In this document: positions 1 through 5,446 of the stretch, piece by piece | Position numbering within the stretch: the first letter of the stretch is position 1 | How the letters are laid out: the number at the start of each line of letters is the position of its first letter | Virus record (IMG/VR): IMGVR_UViG_3300025728_000351 | Span: 1 to 20,318 of that record | From: a virus | DNA length: 20,318 nt | Reading direction: 5' to 3' (one strand) | Made by a program: the position numbers and the translations under genes | Notes under the pieces: model-generated | Database searches by the model: none | Told to the model about the DNA's origin: nothing | Seen by the model: the letters and a program-made list of their open reading frames with translations, nothing else

Positions 1-207
1 ATGACTTGGTTCGGCTTCGTCGGCAATTTGCTCGCCGTCGCGCTTATTGAGTACGTAGCGTTTGGCTCCTATGGCGAATTTAACGTGCTGCGCTGGTCGC
101 TTATCATCATCTGGCTCTGTTATGCCGCCACGCTCGCCATGTTTGTGGCATACCTGCTACCTGAAGTTCTGGAAGCCCGGCGCAAGGCCCGGGCGCGTGA
201 TGTATAA
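1..207 (+). CDS. Small two-helix membrane protein, unknown function
   Basis: A 68-codon frame begins with ATG at the first base of the window, so the true start could lie further upstream. The protein has two strongly hydrophobic stretches (about residues 5-24 and 31-54), then a basic tail rich in Arg and Lys, which suggests a small inner-membrane protein with a cytoplasmic C-terminus. I do not recognise a family. It is followed by about 500 bases without a convincing gene and may be host DNA flanking the prophage or part of an older element. Composition and membrane topology look like a real protein, but no ribosome binding site can be inspected. Confidence 0.5.
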   Translation: MTWFGFVGNLLAVALIEYVAFGSYGEFNVLRWSLIIIWLCYAATLAMFVAYLLPEVLEARRKARARDV

Positions 208-532
208 CGGCCATTGATCGGACCGGGAAAACTCTACCTCTAACCGGACAAACTTTCCCCTGAACGGAACCCCGGATTTATCGGGGGCAAATCATCAAAG
301 GTAAGGCCAAGACGGGATTGGGGGCCGGCGGGGCTGGTGGAACGGGGCCGTACAGCGTGACGATAATGGTAACGACCAGGAGTAAATTGTTTAGGGTTTG
401 GTTTAAAGACATCGGTAAATTCTCTCGTATGTCTTTTATTTAGCTTGGCGAGATTCTGAATCAGCCGGAAAACGCTACCGTTCGTCGGGCGGCCTAAAAA
501 TAGTTCGGGGCGGCCGCCGGCGAGTGACCGCC

Positions 533-553
533 GCGTTACGAATAACGGCGTTT
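533..553. repeat. GCGTTACG palindrome repeat, copy 1
   Basis: CGTTA-CGAA-TAACG forms a 5-bp stem with a CGAA tetraloop inside a 21-base block that recurs exactly at 1684-1704. A close variant lies at 1982-1997. This copy is followed 20 bases later by a terminator hairpin, as is copy 3. Confidence 0.8.
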
Positions 554-572
554 TCGTTTAATCGCCCCCCAC

Positions 573-600
573 AAAAAGGCCCACCTCGGTGGGCTTTTTT
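573..600. terminator. Rho-independent terminator, probably bidirectional
   Basis: The arms AAAGGCCCACC and GGTGGGCTTT pair around a tiny loop. The stem is flanked by A-rich sequence on the left and a T run on the right, so it could work on both strands. No clear gene ends just before it on the plus strand. Confidence 0.75.
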
Positions 601-706
601 GTGCCGACTGGACGCCAGAGAGGCGGGATCTGGCCTACCATTCCAACAGTGAGGGGTTTTACGCGTATTCAGCCCCTGTCCTTCCTGCCCAGAGGCCTGC
701 TTTGGA

Positions 707-925
707 ATGTCCGTGCCCTATCTCCCGCTGGAAGCCTGGAACAAACACTGGCAACTCGACGGCCCGCAGGTGTGCTGTCGGCTGTGTAACCACGTCCAGG
801 ACCTAACGCAGGCCGGCGCTTTTACCCATGCACCGTACTGCAAAGCTCGCACCGTCGAACCCCAATACCCCAGCCGTGAACTGGCTGTGCTGCTGCAGCA
901 AAAAATCCAAGCGGGGTTGTTTTGA
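707..925 (+). CDS. Small putative zinc-binding protein
   Basis: This 72-aa protein has a Cys24-x2-Cys27 pair followed by His41-x3-Cys45, a plausible CCHC zinc site, and an amphipathic C-terminal segment. Its start ATG is preceded by AGAGG at a rather long spacing. No family is recognised. It sits alone between an orphan terminator and a convergent small gene at 981-1196. Codon composition fits a high-GC host. A nucleic-acid or regulatory role is possible for such small zinc proteins, but nothing in the sequence shows it. Confidence 0.55.
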   Translation: MSVPYLPLEAWNKHWQLDGPQVCCRLCNHVQDLTQAGAFTHAPYCKARTVEPQYPSRELAVLLQQKIQAGLF

Positions 926-980
926 TGCGCGCCGGGATTACCGTCGAGATACTGGGATAGGTCCCGGCAAGTCCAATTCT

Positions 981-1196
981 CTAGCGACTTTCGACCGAAT
1001 GACCAATGCGGCGTCTTTCGGTGTCGTCGATTTCGGTGGCTCTTACGTAGCAGGCACCTGAGGCCTTCTGTCCTTGAACTCTCTGGAGCATTAACATTTT
1101 TTCCATGCCTTGCTTGCAGTGCGCCTCTGAATCGCTTGGGAAGGCCTCTACGTCCTTCCCGTCGATCATCAGGATGAAAACCCACATTTTTAGCAT
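981..1196 (-). CDS. Small hypothetical protein
   Basis: A 71-aa minus-strand gene with a near-perfect ribosome binding site (AAGGAGG, four bases before ATG), which is the main reason to accept it. The N-terminus (MLKMWVFILMIDGKDVEAF) looks like a small beta-strand fold, followed by a helix with two cysteines spread across the middle of the protein. It converges on the gene at 707-925. I recognise no family. It lies just beyond a 9-bp hairpin (1227-1250) and an integrase 3' remnant, all on the same strand, so it may be a leftover of a previous prophage's end. Confidence 0.6.
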   Translation of the reverse strand: MLKMWVFILMIDGKDVEAFPSDSEAHCKQGMEKMLMLQRVQGQKASGACYVRATEIDDTERRRIGHSVESR

Positions 1197-1226
1197 GACG
1201 CCTCCTTGGCTTTGGGAGCGAAGCGG

Positions 1227-1250
1227 GTGGGGGTGGTGTTACACCCCCAC
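1227..1250. other. Hairpin between integrase remnant and small gene
   Basis: GTGGGGGTG and CACCCCCAC form a perfect 9-bp stem with loop GTGTTA. No T run follows on either strand, so a classical terminator is uncertain. It lies 23 bases past the stop of the integrase remnant and upstream of the gene starting at 1196. Confidence 0.55.
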
Positions 1251-1273
1251 TTCAGTACGGTATAGCTGAACCT

Positions 1274-1321
1274 CTATAGCTCCAGTGCTAATTGCAACAT
1301 CCCGACGACATCCGGCCCATC
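1274..1321 (-). pseudogene. 3'-end remnant of a second tyrosine integrase
   Basis: Read on the minus strand, these 48 bases encode DGPDVVGMLQLALEL followed by a TAG stop. The intact integrase at 2050-3216 ends DGPDVIGILQMALKL. The DNA matches at 39 of 48 positions, with most differences conservative at protein level, and 15 bases (GACATCCGGCCCATC) are identical. Homology stops abruptly upstream of this, where the catalytic region should be. This is the tail of a diverged relative of the resident integrase, not a recent duplicate, and points to an earlier element at the same locus. Confidence 0.8.
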
Positions 1322-1332
1322 GGGATAAGAGC

Positions 1333-1413
1333 ATGAGTGAAGTGATAGCCGAATTAGATGAGCGGAAAAGGAAAAGTCGCTTTCGGGAACCTTCTCTGGG
1401 TGAAGTCAAATAA
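1333..1413 (+). CDS. Possible 26-aa micro-ORF
   Basis: ATG to TAA encodes MSEVIAELDERKRKSRFREP plus six residues, a charged helical peptide of natural composition. No convincing ribosome binding site precedes it; the upstream sequence is the integrase remnant. It could be the leader of the gene at 1447 or a fragment of a lost gene. Weakly supported. Confidence 0.2.
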   Translation: MSEVIAELDERKRKSRFREPSLGEVK

Positions 1414-1446
1414 GCTTCCAATAAAGAACACAAAGGAACCCTAACC

Positions 1447-1683
1447 ATGAGCGAGCCGAACAATCCTGCCACGGTGGGCCGTGCCCGGGAGCAGATTGCC
1501 AAGATCGCCGGCGCTGAGTCGCATACCGCTGTTGGTCTGCTTAATCTCTGGGCGCGAGGGTATGTGGAAGCGTTGTACGCTGAAGGGCTGATCGACTGGG
1601 CCGAGTACTGTCTCCTGAACGATGCGGTCGACCAGCAGCGCGACCAGCGCAAGGCCGAATTGAAGGCGGCCGGGAAGGACTGA
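1447..1683 (+). CDS. Small hypothetical protein (helical)
   Basis: A 78-aa protein with start ATG preceded by AAAGGA at suitable distance. It appears wholly helical: a region of small residues, a mid segment with LLNLWARGYVEALYAEGLID, and a highly charged C-terminus. No membrane segment or known motif is seen. It is followed directly by the second GCGTTACG palindrome and then by the gene at 1771, in the same direction, so the two probably form one unit ending at the 2007-2045 terminator. Function unknown; a phage or satellite accessory gene is the likely class. Confidence 0.6.
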   Translation: MSEPNNPATVGRAREQIAKIAGAESHTAVGLLNLWARGYVEALYAEGLIDWAEYCLLNDAVDQQRDQRKAELKAAGKD

Positions 1684-1704
1684 GCGTTACGAATAACGGC
1701 GTTT
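1684..1704. repeat. GCGTTACG palindrome repeat, copy 2
   Basis: Identical over 21 bases to copy 1 at 533-553. It begins at the base after the TGA stop of the 1447-1683 gene. With copy 1 it forms direct repeats enclosing about 1.13 kb that contains the integrase remnant. Confidence 0.8.
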
Positions 1705-1770
1705 ATCGTGAAAGGAACCCACGGCGGCCGACTACACTACCCGGGGCAACCCATCAAAGGAGCGACACCT

Positions 1771-1974
1771 ATGCAAATGAGTGAAGCGGCAGAAGTGGTG
1801 CAAGTCGCCGGCGCGACCAGTGCCAACAAGAAACTGGCCGAGGGCTGGACGCTGCTGGCCGTAGTGCCCAATGCGAATAACTCCGGCTTGGCGCATGTGG
1901 CCTATGTGCTGGGCAAGTCCGAGCGGAGCCCGGAAAAGGAAGATGTTCCGGCGACGAAGGGATTTTTCACGTAA
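1771..1974 (+). CDS. Small hypothetical protein
   Basis: A 67-aa protein. I chose ATG at 1771 because AAAGGAG lies eight bases before it; an in-frame GTG at 1708 lacks such a site. The sequence holds a predicted helix then strand-rich core (KLAEGWTLLAVVPNANNSG, then AHVAYVLGK) and a charged tail. The fold looks like a compact alpha/beta domain with no recognisable active site. It is the last plus-strand gene before the bidirectional terminator that separates it from the convergent integrase. Confidence 0.6.
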   Translation: MQMSEAAEVVQVAGATSANKKLAEGWTLLAVVPNANNSGLAHVAYVLGKSERSPEKEDVPATKGFFT

Positions 1975-1981
1975 GCCCCGC

Positions 1982-1997
1982 GCGTTACGAGTAACGC
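1982..1997. repeat. GCGTTACG palindrome repeat, copy 3 (variant)
   Basis: GCGTTA-CGAG-TAACGC is a perfect 6-bp stem, differing from copies 1 and 2 in the loop and in the base closing the stem. It lies seven bases after a gene's stop codon and about 50 bases past the integrase 3' end, where attP/attL normally sits in P2-like phages. Confidence 0.75.
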
Positions 1998-2006
1998 CAC
2001 TTATGT

Positions 2007-2045
2007 AAAAAGGCCCCACACTTTGACTAGGTGCGGGGCCTTTTT
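2007..2045. terminator. Bidirectional terminator between convergent genes
   Basis: AAAAAGGCCCC pairs perfectly with GGGGCCTTTTT, with CAC/GTG extending the stem inside an A-C mismatch. A and T runs flank both sides. It serves both the plus-strand gene ending at 1974 and the minus-strand integrase ending at 2050. Confidence 0.9.
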
Positions 2046-2049
2046 GTTT

Positions 2050-3216
2050 CTACAGCTTCAGCGCCATCTGCAAAATCCCTATGACATCCGGCCCATCCTC
2101 ATTGATCCACGTCCCATAGTGCTGACGGATCATGTTCCCATTGGTATGTCCCATCTGCTCGGCGATCCAATCGACCGAAGCTACCCCCGTAGTCAACAAC
2201 TGGCTGGCGTAGGTATGCCGGCACTGGCCAGGCCCACGATAACGAACCCCGGCCGTGTTCAAGTGAGCCTTGAAGAACCGATCTCGCACAACGAAGTCGC
2301 TGACATGCGGTAAACCGCTCTTCGTGTTCAGGAATACGAAGTGCAGCTTGTGTTGCCGCACGGTCTTGTTGTCCCGTTCAACGATATCGACCGTCTGCGC
2401 TTTTTTGGTCGGGTTCATTGCATCAATCTTGCGTAGCGCATCCCACGCTGGCTCCAACAGCCGAACCTTCCGAGTCGAGCGCCGGGTTTTCGTCACCCGG
2501 TAAGCCCCGCGCACCTTGGATCGACGAAACGTCACCGTCCCTTGCTGCAGATCGACATCCTCCCAAGCCAGGGCGATGGTTTCTGATACCCGTGGTCCCG
2601 CCCAAATCATGAACTGGATCATCAGCAGCTCTTGCGTGCGATGGGTCGGTGTTTCGAGGATCTGTTTGATTTCCGCCCTGGTGAACGGGTCCGGTGCTTC
2701 AGGATCGGGCAAGCGGACGAACAGCCCTTCAGTCGGATCATGAGCGACTTTCTTGCGGGTACGGTAAAGCCGGAAGACTTGTCGCACGTTGCTGATAATG
2801 TCGCGGATGGTCTTGTTCTTCAGCCGCTTCGACAGCGTGTCCTGCACCCATTCCTGCAAATCCAGGTGATCGATCTGATCGATCTGAACCTTGCCCCAGC
2901 GCGGCCGGACATGCACCTCAGCCTTGTTGGCATAACCCCGATAGGAGGTTGCGGCAACGCTATTGCTTTTGATCTTCAGCCACAGATCAAGGTAATGACC
3001 GAAGGTGTTCTCGACTAGATTGGCTGAGTCAGGAAAATGCCGGCTGTAGTTGAAGGTGCCGGCCTGTATCTCGTATTCGATGATGTTTACCAGGCGCTCT
3101 GCTTGCTCTCGGTTGGCCGCAGTGTTGCCGCCGGGGATGAGCTCCCGGTACCGCTTGCCGTTGAAACGAAAATAGACCCGCACCGAATTGCCACGGGCCT
3201 CTACGCCATGTGCCAT
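2050..3216 (-). CDS. int: Tyrosine-recombinase phage integrase
   Basis: A 388-aa site-specific recombinase that would integrate and, with a directionality factor, excise the prophage. The N-terminus (about residues 5-60, VRVYFRFNGKRYRELIPGGN) matches the arm-type DNA-binding domain of the DUF3596 class. Residues 65-165 form the core-binding domain and 175-375 the catalytic domain. Catalytic residues visible are Arg209 (GPRVSE), Arg333 (GQCRHT), His357 (MGHT) and nucleophile Tyr367 (QHYGTW). The usual HxxR motif has Gly at the His position, as in the PYQxRHT variant of this group. AGGGA lies six bases before the chosen ATG. It is isolated from the early operon by the hairpin at 3264-3291. A diverged 3' fragment of a relative lies at 1274-1321. 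Confidence 0.95.
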   Translation of the reverse strand: MAHGVEARGNSVRVYFRFNGKRYRELIPGGNTAANREQAERLVNIIEYEIQAGTFNYSRHFPDSANLVENTFGHYLDLWLKIKSNSVAATSYRGYANKAEVHVRPRWGKVQIDQIDHLDLQEWVQDTLSKRLKNKTIRDIISNVRQVFRLYRTRKKVAHDPTEGLFVRLPDPEAPDPFTRAEIKQILETPTHRTQELLMIQFMIWAGPRVSETIALAWEDVDLQQGTVTFRRSKVRGAYRVTKTRRSTRKVRLLEPAWDALRKIDAMNPTKKAQTVDIVERDNKTVRQHKLHFVFLNTKSGLPHVSDFVVRDRFFKAHLNTAGVRYRGPGQCRHTYASQLLTTGVASVDWIAEQMGHTNGNMIRQHYGTWINEDGPDVIGILQMALKL

Positions 3217-3243
3217 ATACGTCCCTACACGATGAACTGAACA

Positions 3244-3328
3244 ACTGATCAGCAGGCTGAGAGCAGAAAGGCCCGTTATCGGGCCTTTCTGTGTCGCGTT
3301 GCCTTGGATTTGAGTGTTGCTGATCAGT
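3244..3328. repeat. 11-bp inverted repeat framing a terminator
   Basis: ACTGATCAGCA at 3244-3254 and TGCTGATCAGT at 3318-3328 are exact inverse copies, each containing the self-palindrome CTGATCAG. They flank the 3264-3291 hairpin just upstream of the integrase start. The right arm overlaps the stop codon of the preceding gene. Possible binding sites for a directionality factor or regulator. Confidence 0.7.
3264..3291. terminator. Strong terminator between early operon and integrase
   Basis: CAGAAAGGCCCG and CGGGCCTTTCTG form a perfect 12-bp stem with a 4-base TTAT loop. The arm end is T-rich on either strand. It should stop leftward early transcripts before the integrase and so give it separate control. 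Confidence 0.85.
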
Positions 3329-3536
3329 CCTGGCGAAGTAACCAGAACAAGCTGGCGCTTTTTCTAGGTCGGGGGGCAGCCCCGGATCTGGCTTCCTCAG
3401 CCCGCCGTTGCGCGTTGAGCGCCTGGCGCGCTTTGCTGCATTTCTGGTGATTGCCATGGGCGCGGGATTTGCCGCATTGGTCGCAGATGCCTGTGAGGTC
3501 CAGATTCCAGGGGAAGGATTTGCCGTTCTCGGCCAT
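3324..3536 (-). CDS. Small zinc-finger-like protein
   Basis: A 70-aa protein with ICDQCGKSRAHGNHQKCSKA near residues 17-36. It has a Cys-x2-Cys pair followed by His and Cys ligands spaced for one zinc knuckle, then a basic Arg/Lys-rich tail suited to nucleic-acid contact. I chose the ATG at 3536 because AGGAG lies nine bases upstream; an in-frame start 18 bases earlier lacks this. It is the last gene of the leftward early operon before the terminator. A small DNA- or RNA-binding role, possibly excision or regulation, is inference; being next to int makes it a candidate directionality factor, but no HTH is visible. Confidence 0.7.
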   Translation of the reverse strand: MAENGKSFPWNLDLTGICDQCGKSRAHGNHQKCSKARQALNAQRRAEEARSGAAPRPRKSASLFWLLRQD

Positions 3537-3562
3537 GGTTTCGCTCCTAGTCACATGCGCAA

Positions 3563-3802
3563 CTACTGATTGGAAAACCTCGGTGCCGCCAGCTGCGCCG
3601 GCCCCTGTTCATGTCGGCCCTGGACTTCGCAAATGAAGTAATGAAGCTTCCGGTTTTTGGCGGTCAATGCGGCCGTCAACTGCGGGACGGTCGCAATGCA
3701 CTGTTCATATGCATCAGGTTTGATCCAGCGTTGAACTGGGATCACCTGGCAGTCAGTGTGGGACGCGTCGACGCACAGGTACATCAGAAGGAGGGCGGTC
3801 AT
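3563..3802 (-). CDS. Small, possibly exported hypothetical protein
   Basis: A 79-aa protein whose ATG (3802) overlaps the TGA of the preceding gene as ATGA, implying translational coupling; GGAGGG lies at good distance. The N-terminus (TALLLMYLCVDASHTDCQVI) is a short hydrophobic stretch like a signal peptide or membrane anchor. The rest contains four cysteines and ends in a His/Gln-rich tail. An in-frame start two codons upstream would be too close to the binding site. No family is recognised. An envelope location is suggested but the hydrophobic core is short. Confidence 0.65.
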   Translation of the reverse strand: MTALLLMYLCVDASHTDCQVIPVQRWIKPDAYEQCIATVPQLTAALTAKNRKLHYFICEVQGRHEQGPAQLAAPRFSNQ

Positions 3803-4068
3803 GACCATTGCCCTCCAGTCAGCAGGCGTGTCAGCGCGTTCGGTTGGCCTTCCTGCGTCAGCTTGTCGAGCGGTTGGGTGATGTGTCGGCCATTGCCAAC
3901 ACGCACTGTTGCAACCTGGCCATCTATCTCGGTAATCACTCCTTTGCGAGCGCTGAATCGGTAGCCACGACCTACTGCCGTGATTTGGACGTAGCTGACA
4001 CGATCACCGATAGCGAGCGGGTTCGTGGTAGCCTCTTCAATACCGCCTTTGGGTTGATTCACTTGCAT
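3799..4068 (-). CDS. Small beta-rich (SH3/KOW-like) hypothetical protein
   Basis: An 89-aa protein with strong ribosome binding site AAAAGGAG. After a polar N-terminus, residues 20-68 (IGDRVSYVQITAVGRGYRFS, then KGVITEIDGQVATVRVGNGR) show the alternating strand pattern and glycine turns of a small SH3- or KOW-like barrel, a fold often used for RNA, DNA or protein contacts. Catalytic residues are absent. It follows the 4146-4532 gene and overlaps the next gene by four bases. Its mRNA leader contains a 12-bp hairpin that closely parallels the leader of the 4532 gene, so the two are probably co-regulated. Confidence 0.7.
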   Translation of the reverse strand: MQVNQPKGGIEEATTNPLAIGDRVSYVQITAVGRGYRFSARKGVITEIDGQVATVRVGNGRHITQPLDKLTQEGQPNALTRLLTGGQWS

Positions 4069-4121
4069 GGTGCTTCTCCTTTTGTGTGGTCGGTGCCGAG
4101 GGGTTGCAGCCCCTCGGCACC
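4062..4121 (-). promoter_or_regulatory. Structured mRNA leader with CTGCAA hexaloop (A)
   Basis: On the minus strand, GGTGCCGAGGGG and CCCCTCGGCACC pair perfectly around the loop CTGCAA. Eight bases later comes AAAAGGAGAAGCACC and the ATG. The 22 bases covering the binding site, the start and four coding bases are identical to those of leader B at 4526-4573, and loop sequence and spacing are also conserved, while the stem bases differ. Confidence 0.75.
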
Positions 4122-4145
4122 AGTTCTTTTCCGGTTTTGCCGAGA

Positions 4146-4532
4146 TCAGTGCAGGCGGATTTTCTTGCCGTCCTGCATCACGTAAAGATTCACATCGGCT
4201 ATCCGGTACTGGCCGCCGATTCCTCCCTTGACCACGTAACCACCAAAGTCCTCGACGATGCAGACCTTGAACGGGTAGCCGTACTGGCTATTACGGCAAA
4301 GGTCCACCTGACAGGCGTACTTGCTCGACTTCTTGATTTCCGCGTAAAGCTGCTGACTGGCAGCGGGCACCTCGTGCGAACCATGGGCTGCGTAAAAGCC
4401 GCGCCATGCGTCGAAGGTGCTTGAATTGTTGTAGGCGGACTCACCTTCACAGATCGTCAGGTCTAGGCCTTCGGCTGCTGCCCAGTCCTCAAAGGCGAGT
4501 CGCAGATTCAGGTGCTTGAGGTTGTCTTGCAT
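4146..4532 (-). CDS. Hypothetical early-operon protein
   Basis: A 128-aa soluble protein. The start is fixed by AAAAGGAG before ATG. The first half is helical and acidic (LAFEDWAAAEGLDL), with a short aromatic segment FDAWRGFYAAHG; the second half is strand-rich with a glycine-rich section (VEDFGGYVVKGGIGGQYRIA). Three cysteines lie in the centre. No signal peptide or membrane helix is seen and I recognise no family. It follows the stand-alone helicase gene after a 63-base gap holding leader B. Unrelated in sequence to the gene at 3799-4068 despite the shared leader. A phage replication-accessory or host-takeover role is only a guess. Confidence 0.65.
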   Translation of the reverse strand: MQDNLKHLNLRLAFEDWAAAEGLDLTICEGESAYNNSSTFDAWRGFYAAHGSHEVPAASQQLYAEIKKSSKYACQVDLCRNSQYGYPFKVCIVEDFGGYVVKGGIGGQYRIADVNLYVMQDGKKIRLH

Positions 4533-4573
4533 GGTGCTTCTCCTTTTATGTAGCCCAGGCGTTGCAGCGCCTG
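4526..4573 (-). promoter_or_regulatory. Structured mRNA leader with CTGCAA hexaloop (B)
   Basis: On the minus strand CAGGCG and CGCCTG pair perfectly around CTGCAA, eight bases before AAAAGGAGAAGCACC-ATG. Same loop, same spacing and same binding site as leader A, but a shorter stem of different sequence, so pairing rather than sequence is kept. Confidence 0.75.
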
Positions 4574-4595
4574 ATGAGTAAATTTTGAAGGCCGA

Positions 4596-5420
4596 TCAGT
4601 ACGGAATAGACGCCAAACCAACGTTGTGTTCGACTTGATTAAGGGCACTGCGGCGTTGCTCTTCGGTGAGGTTGAGCAGGAGACTGAGCACGTCCACCAA
4701 GGCCATTAGCAATCCGCCGTTTTTTGCGACTCGCGAACTCGGTTGAGCTGGGTGCTTTTCATAAAGAGTTGCTGAGTAGGCTGGAGCCAGCCTGTTAACC
4801 GAGCTGACCGTTTGATCTGCCCGCTGATCCAGGGCACGACCAAATGCCCCGGCCTGCTCAGACGTGAGTTGATACAACGCTTGTGCGTGGTGGCGGCTTT
4901 CGGTTGTATGGGGCGTCGTCAGCATTACGCGGACCATCCGGCTTTCAAGTGCGTCGCTGCATTCGATGGGCGGATTCGCGCTGATCACCAACGTTCCCTT
5001 GAAGGTGGCCTGAGTCTGTTCACTTGGCGAATGGACTGAGAGGGTGCCCCCGTTGTAGAGCGAGGCAATTTGTTCCCAATCAAATTTGGATTCGTGTTCG
5101 AAGTCGTTACTGCTCTCAAGAATCACGGGTGAATCACCGGCGTTGGCGATGATGCGGGCAAGTCCTCTTGGTGTTGCATGCCATGGGGAATAGGACGTCA
5201 ATGAGTCCAGGCCGTTGAGTGCCCACAGGTAACTCAGCAAGGACGTTTTCCCGCTACCCGTGCTGCCGGTGATGTACAGGAAGGGAAAGCCGTGCTGTTC
5301 CGCACGGATCTGCTCCGCGTGTTTTGCGCCAAGCCACCAGGCCATTGCGACAACACCCTGCGCGCCAAACACGGCATGGAAGTCGTCAAAGCGGATGGCG
5401 GATTTCAGTTCGTTTTGCAT
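4596..5420 (-). CDS. Stand-alone AAA+/SF3-like helicase paralogue
   Basis: A 274-aa ATPase whose whole length aligns with the C-terminal helicase half of the neighbouring 904-aa primase. Shared blocks include FGA(Q/K)G(V/I)VA(M/L)A, AEQIRA, FPFL, FDW, GGTL and TTESR. Walker A is GSTGSGKTS (residues 52-60), the likely Walker B is SPVILE, and sensor-1 Asn lies in VISANPP. It lacks zinc-finger and TOPRIM parts. I placed the start at 5420 because GAAGGAG precedes that ATG; the reading frame stays open 47 codons further, into the primase 3' end, without a better site. It follows the primase by 26 bases. A helicase subunit, loader or mixed-ring partner of the primase is likely by homology; which one is unknown. 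Confidence 0.85.
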   Translation of the reverse strand: MQNELKSAIRFDDFHAVFGAQGVVAMAWWLGAKHAEQIRAEQHGFPFLYITGSTGSGKTSLLSYLWALNGLDSLTSYSPWHATPRGLARIIANAGDSPVILESSNDFEHESKFDWEQIASLYNGGTLSVHSPSEQTQATFKGTLVISANPPIECSDALESRMVRVMLTTPHTTESRHHAQALYQLTSEQAGAFGRALDQRADQTVSSVNRLAPAYSATLYEKHPAQPSSRVAKNGGLLMALVDVLSLLLNLTEEQRRSALNQVEHNVGLASIPY

Positions 5421-5446
5421 TGTGTTGCTCCTTCGGTTACAGCGGT

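Larger units (their letters stand above)
208..706. other. Gene-free stretch with hairpins and an orphan terminator
   Basis: No reading frame here has a good start, ribosome binding site and sensible protein. It contains a small inverted repeat CCCCG/CGGGG at 270-286, an A+T-richer section around 380-460, the first copy of the GCGTTACG palindrome at 533-553 and a strong terminator at 573-600. A terminator without an obvious gene before it suggests that a gene was deleted here, or that the palindrome and terminator arrived together as an integration scar. Confidence 0.45.

Noticed and set aside
281-439. Plus-strand frame reading a glycine-rich segment (GLGAGGAGGTGPYSVTIMV) that faintly recalls the fibre tip.
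   Set aside because: No start codon or binding site, low-complexity GC-rich DNA easily gives Gly/Ala, and the similarity is only compositional.
718-1185. A 155-codon minus-strand open frame.
   Set aside because: Arg/Ser/His-rich antisense-type composition, overlaps the better supported genes at 707-925 and 981-1196, no binding site.
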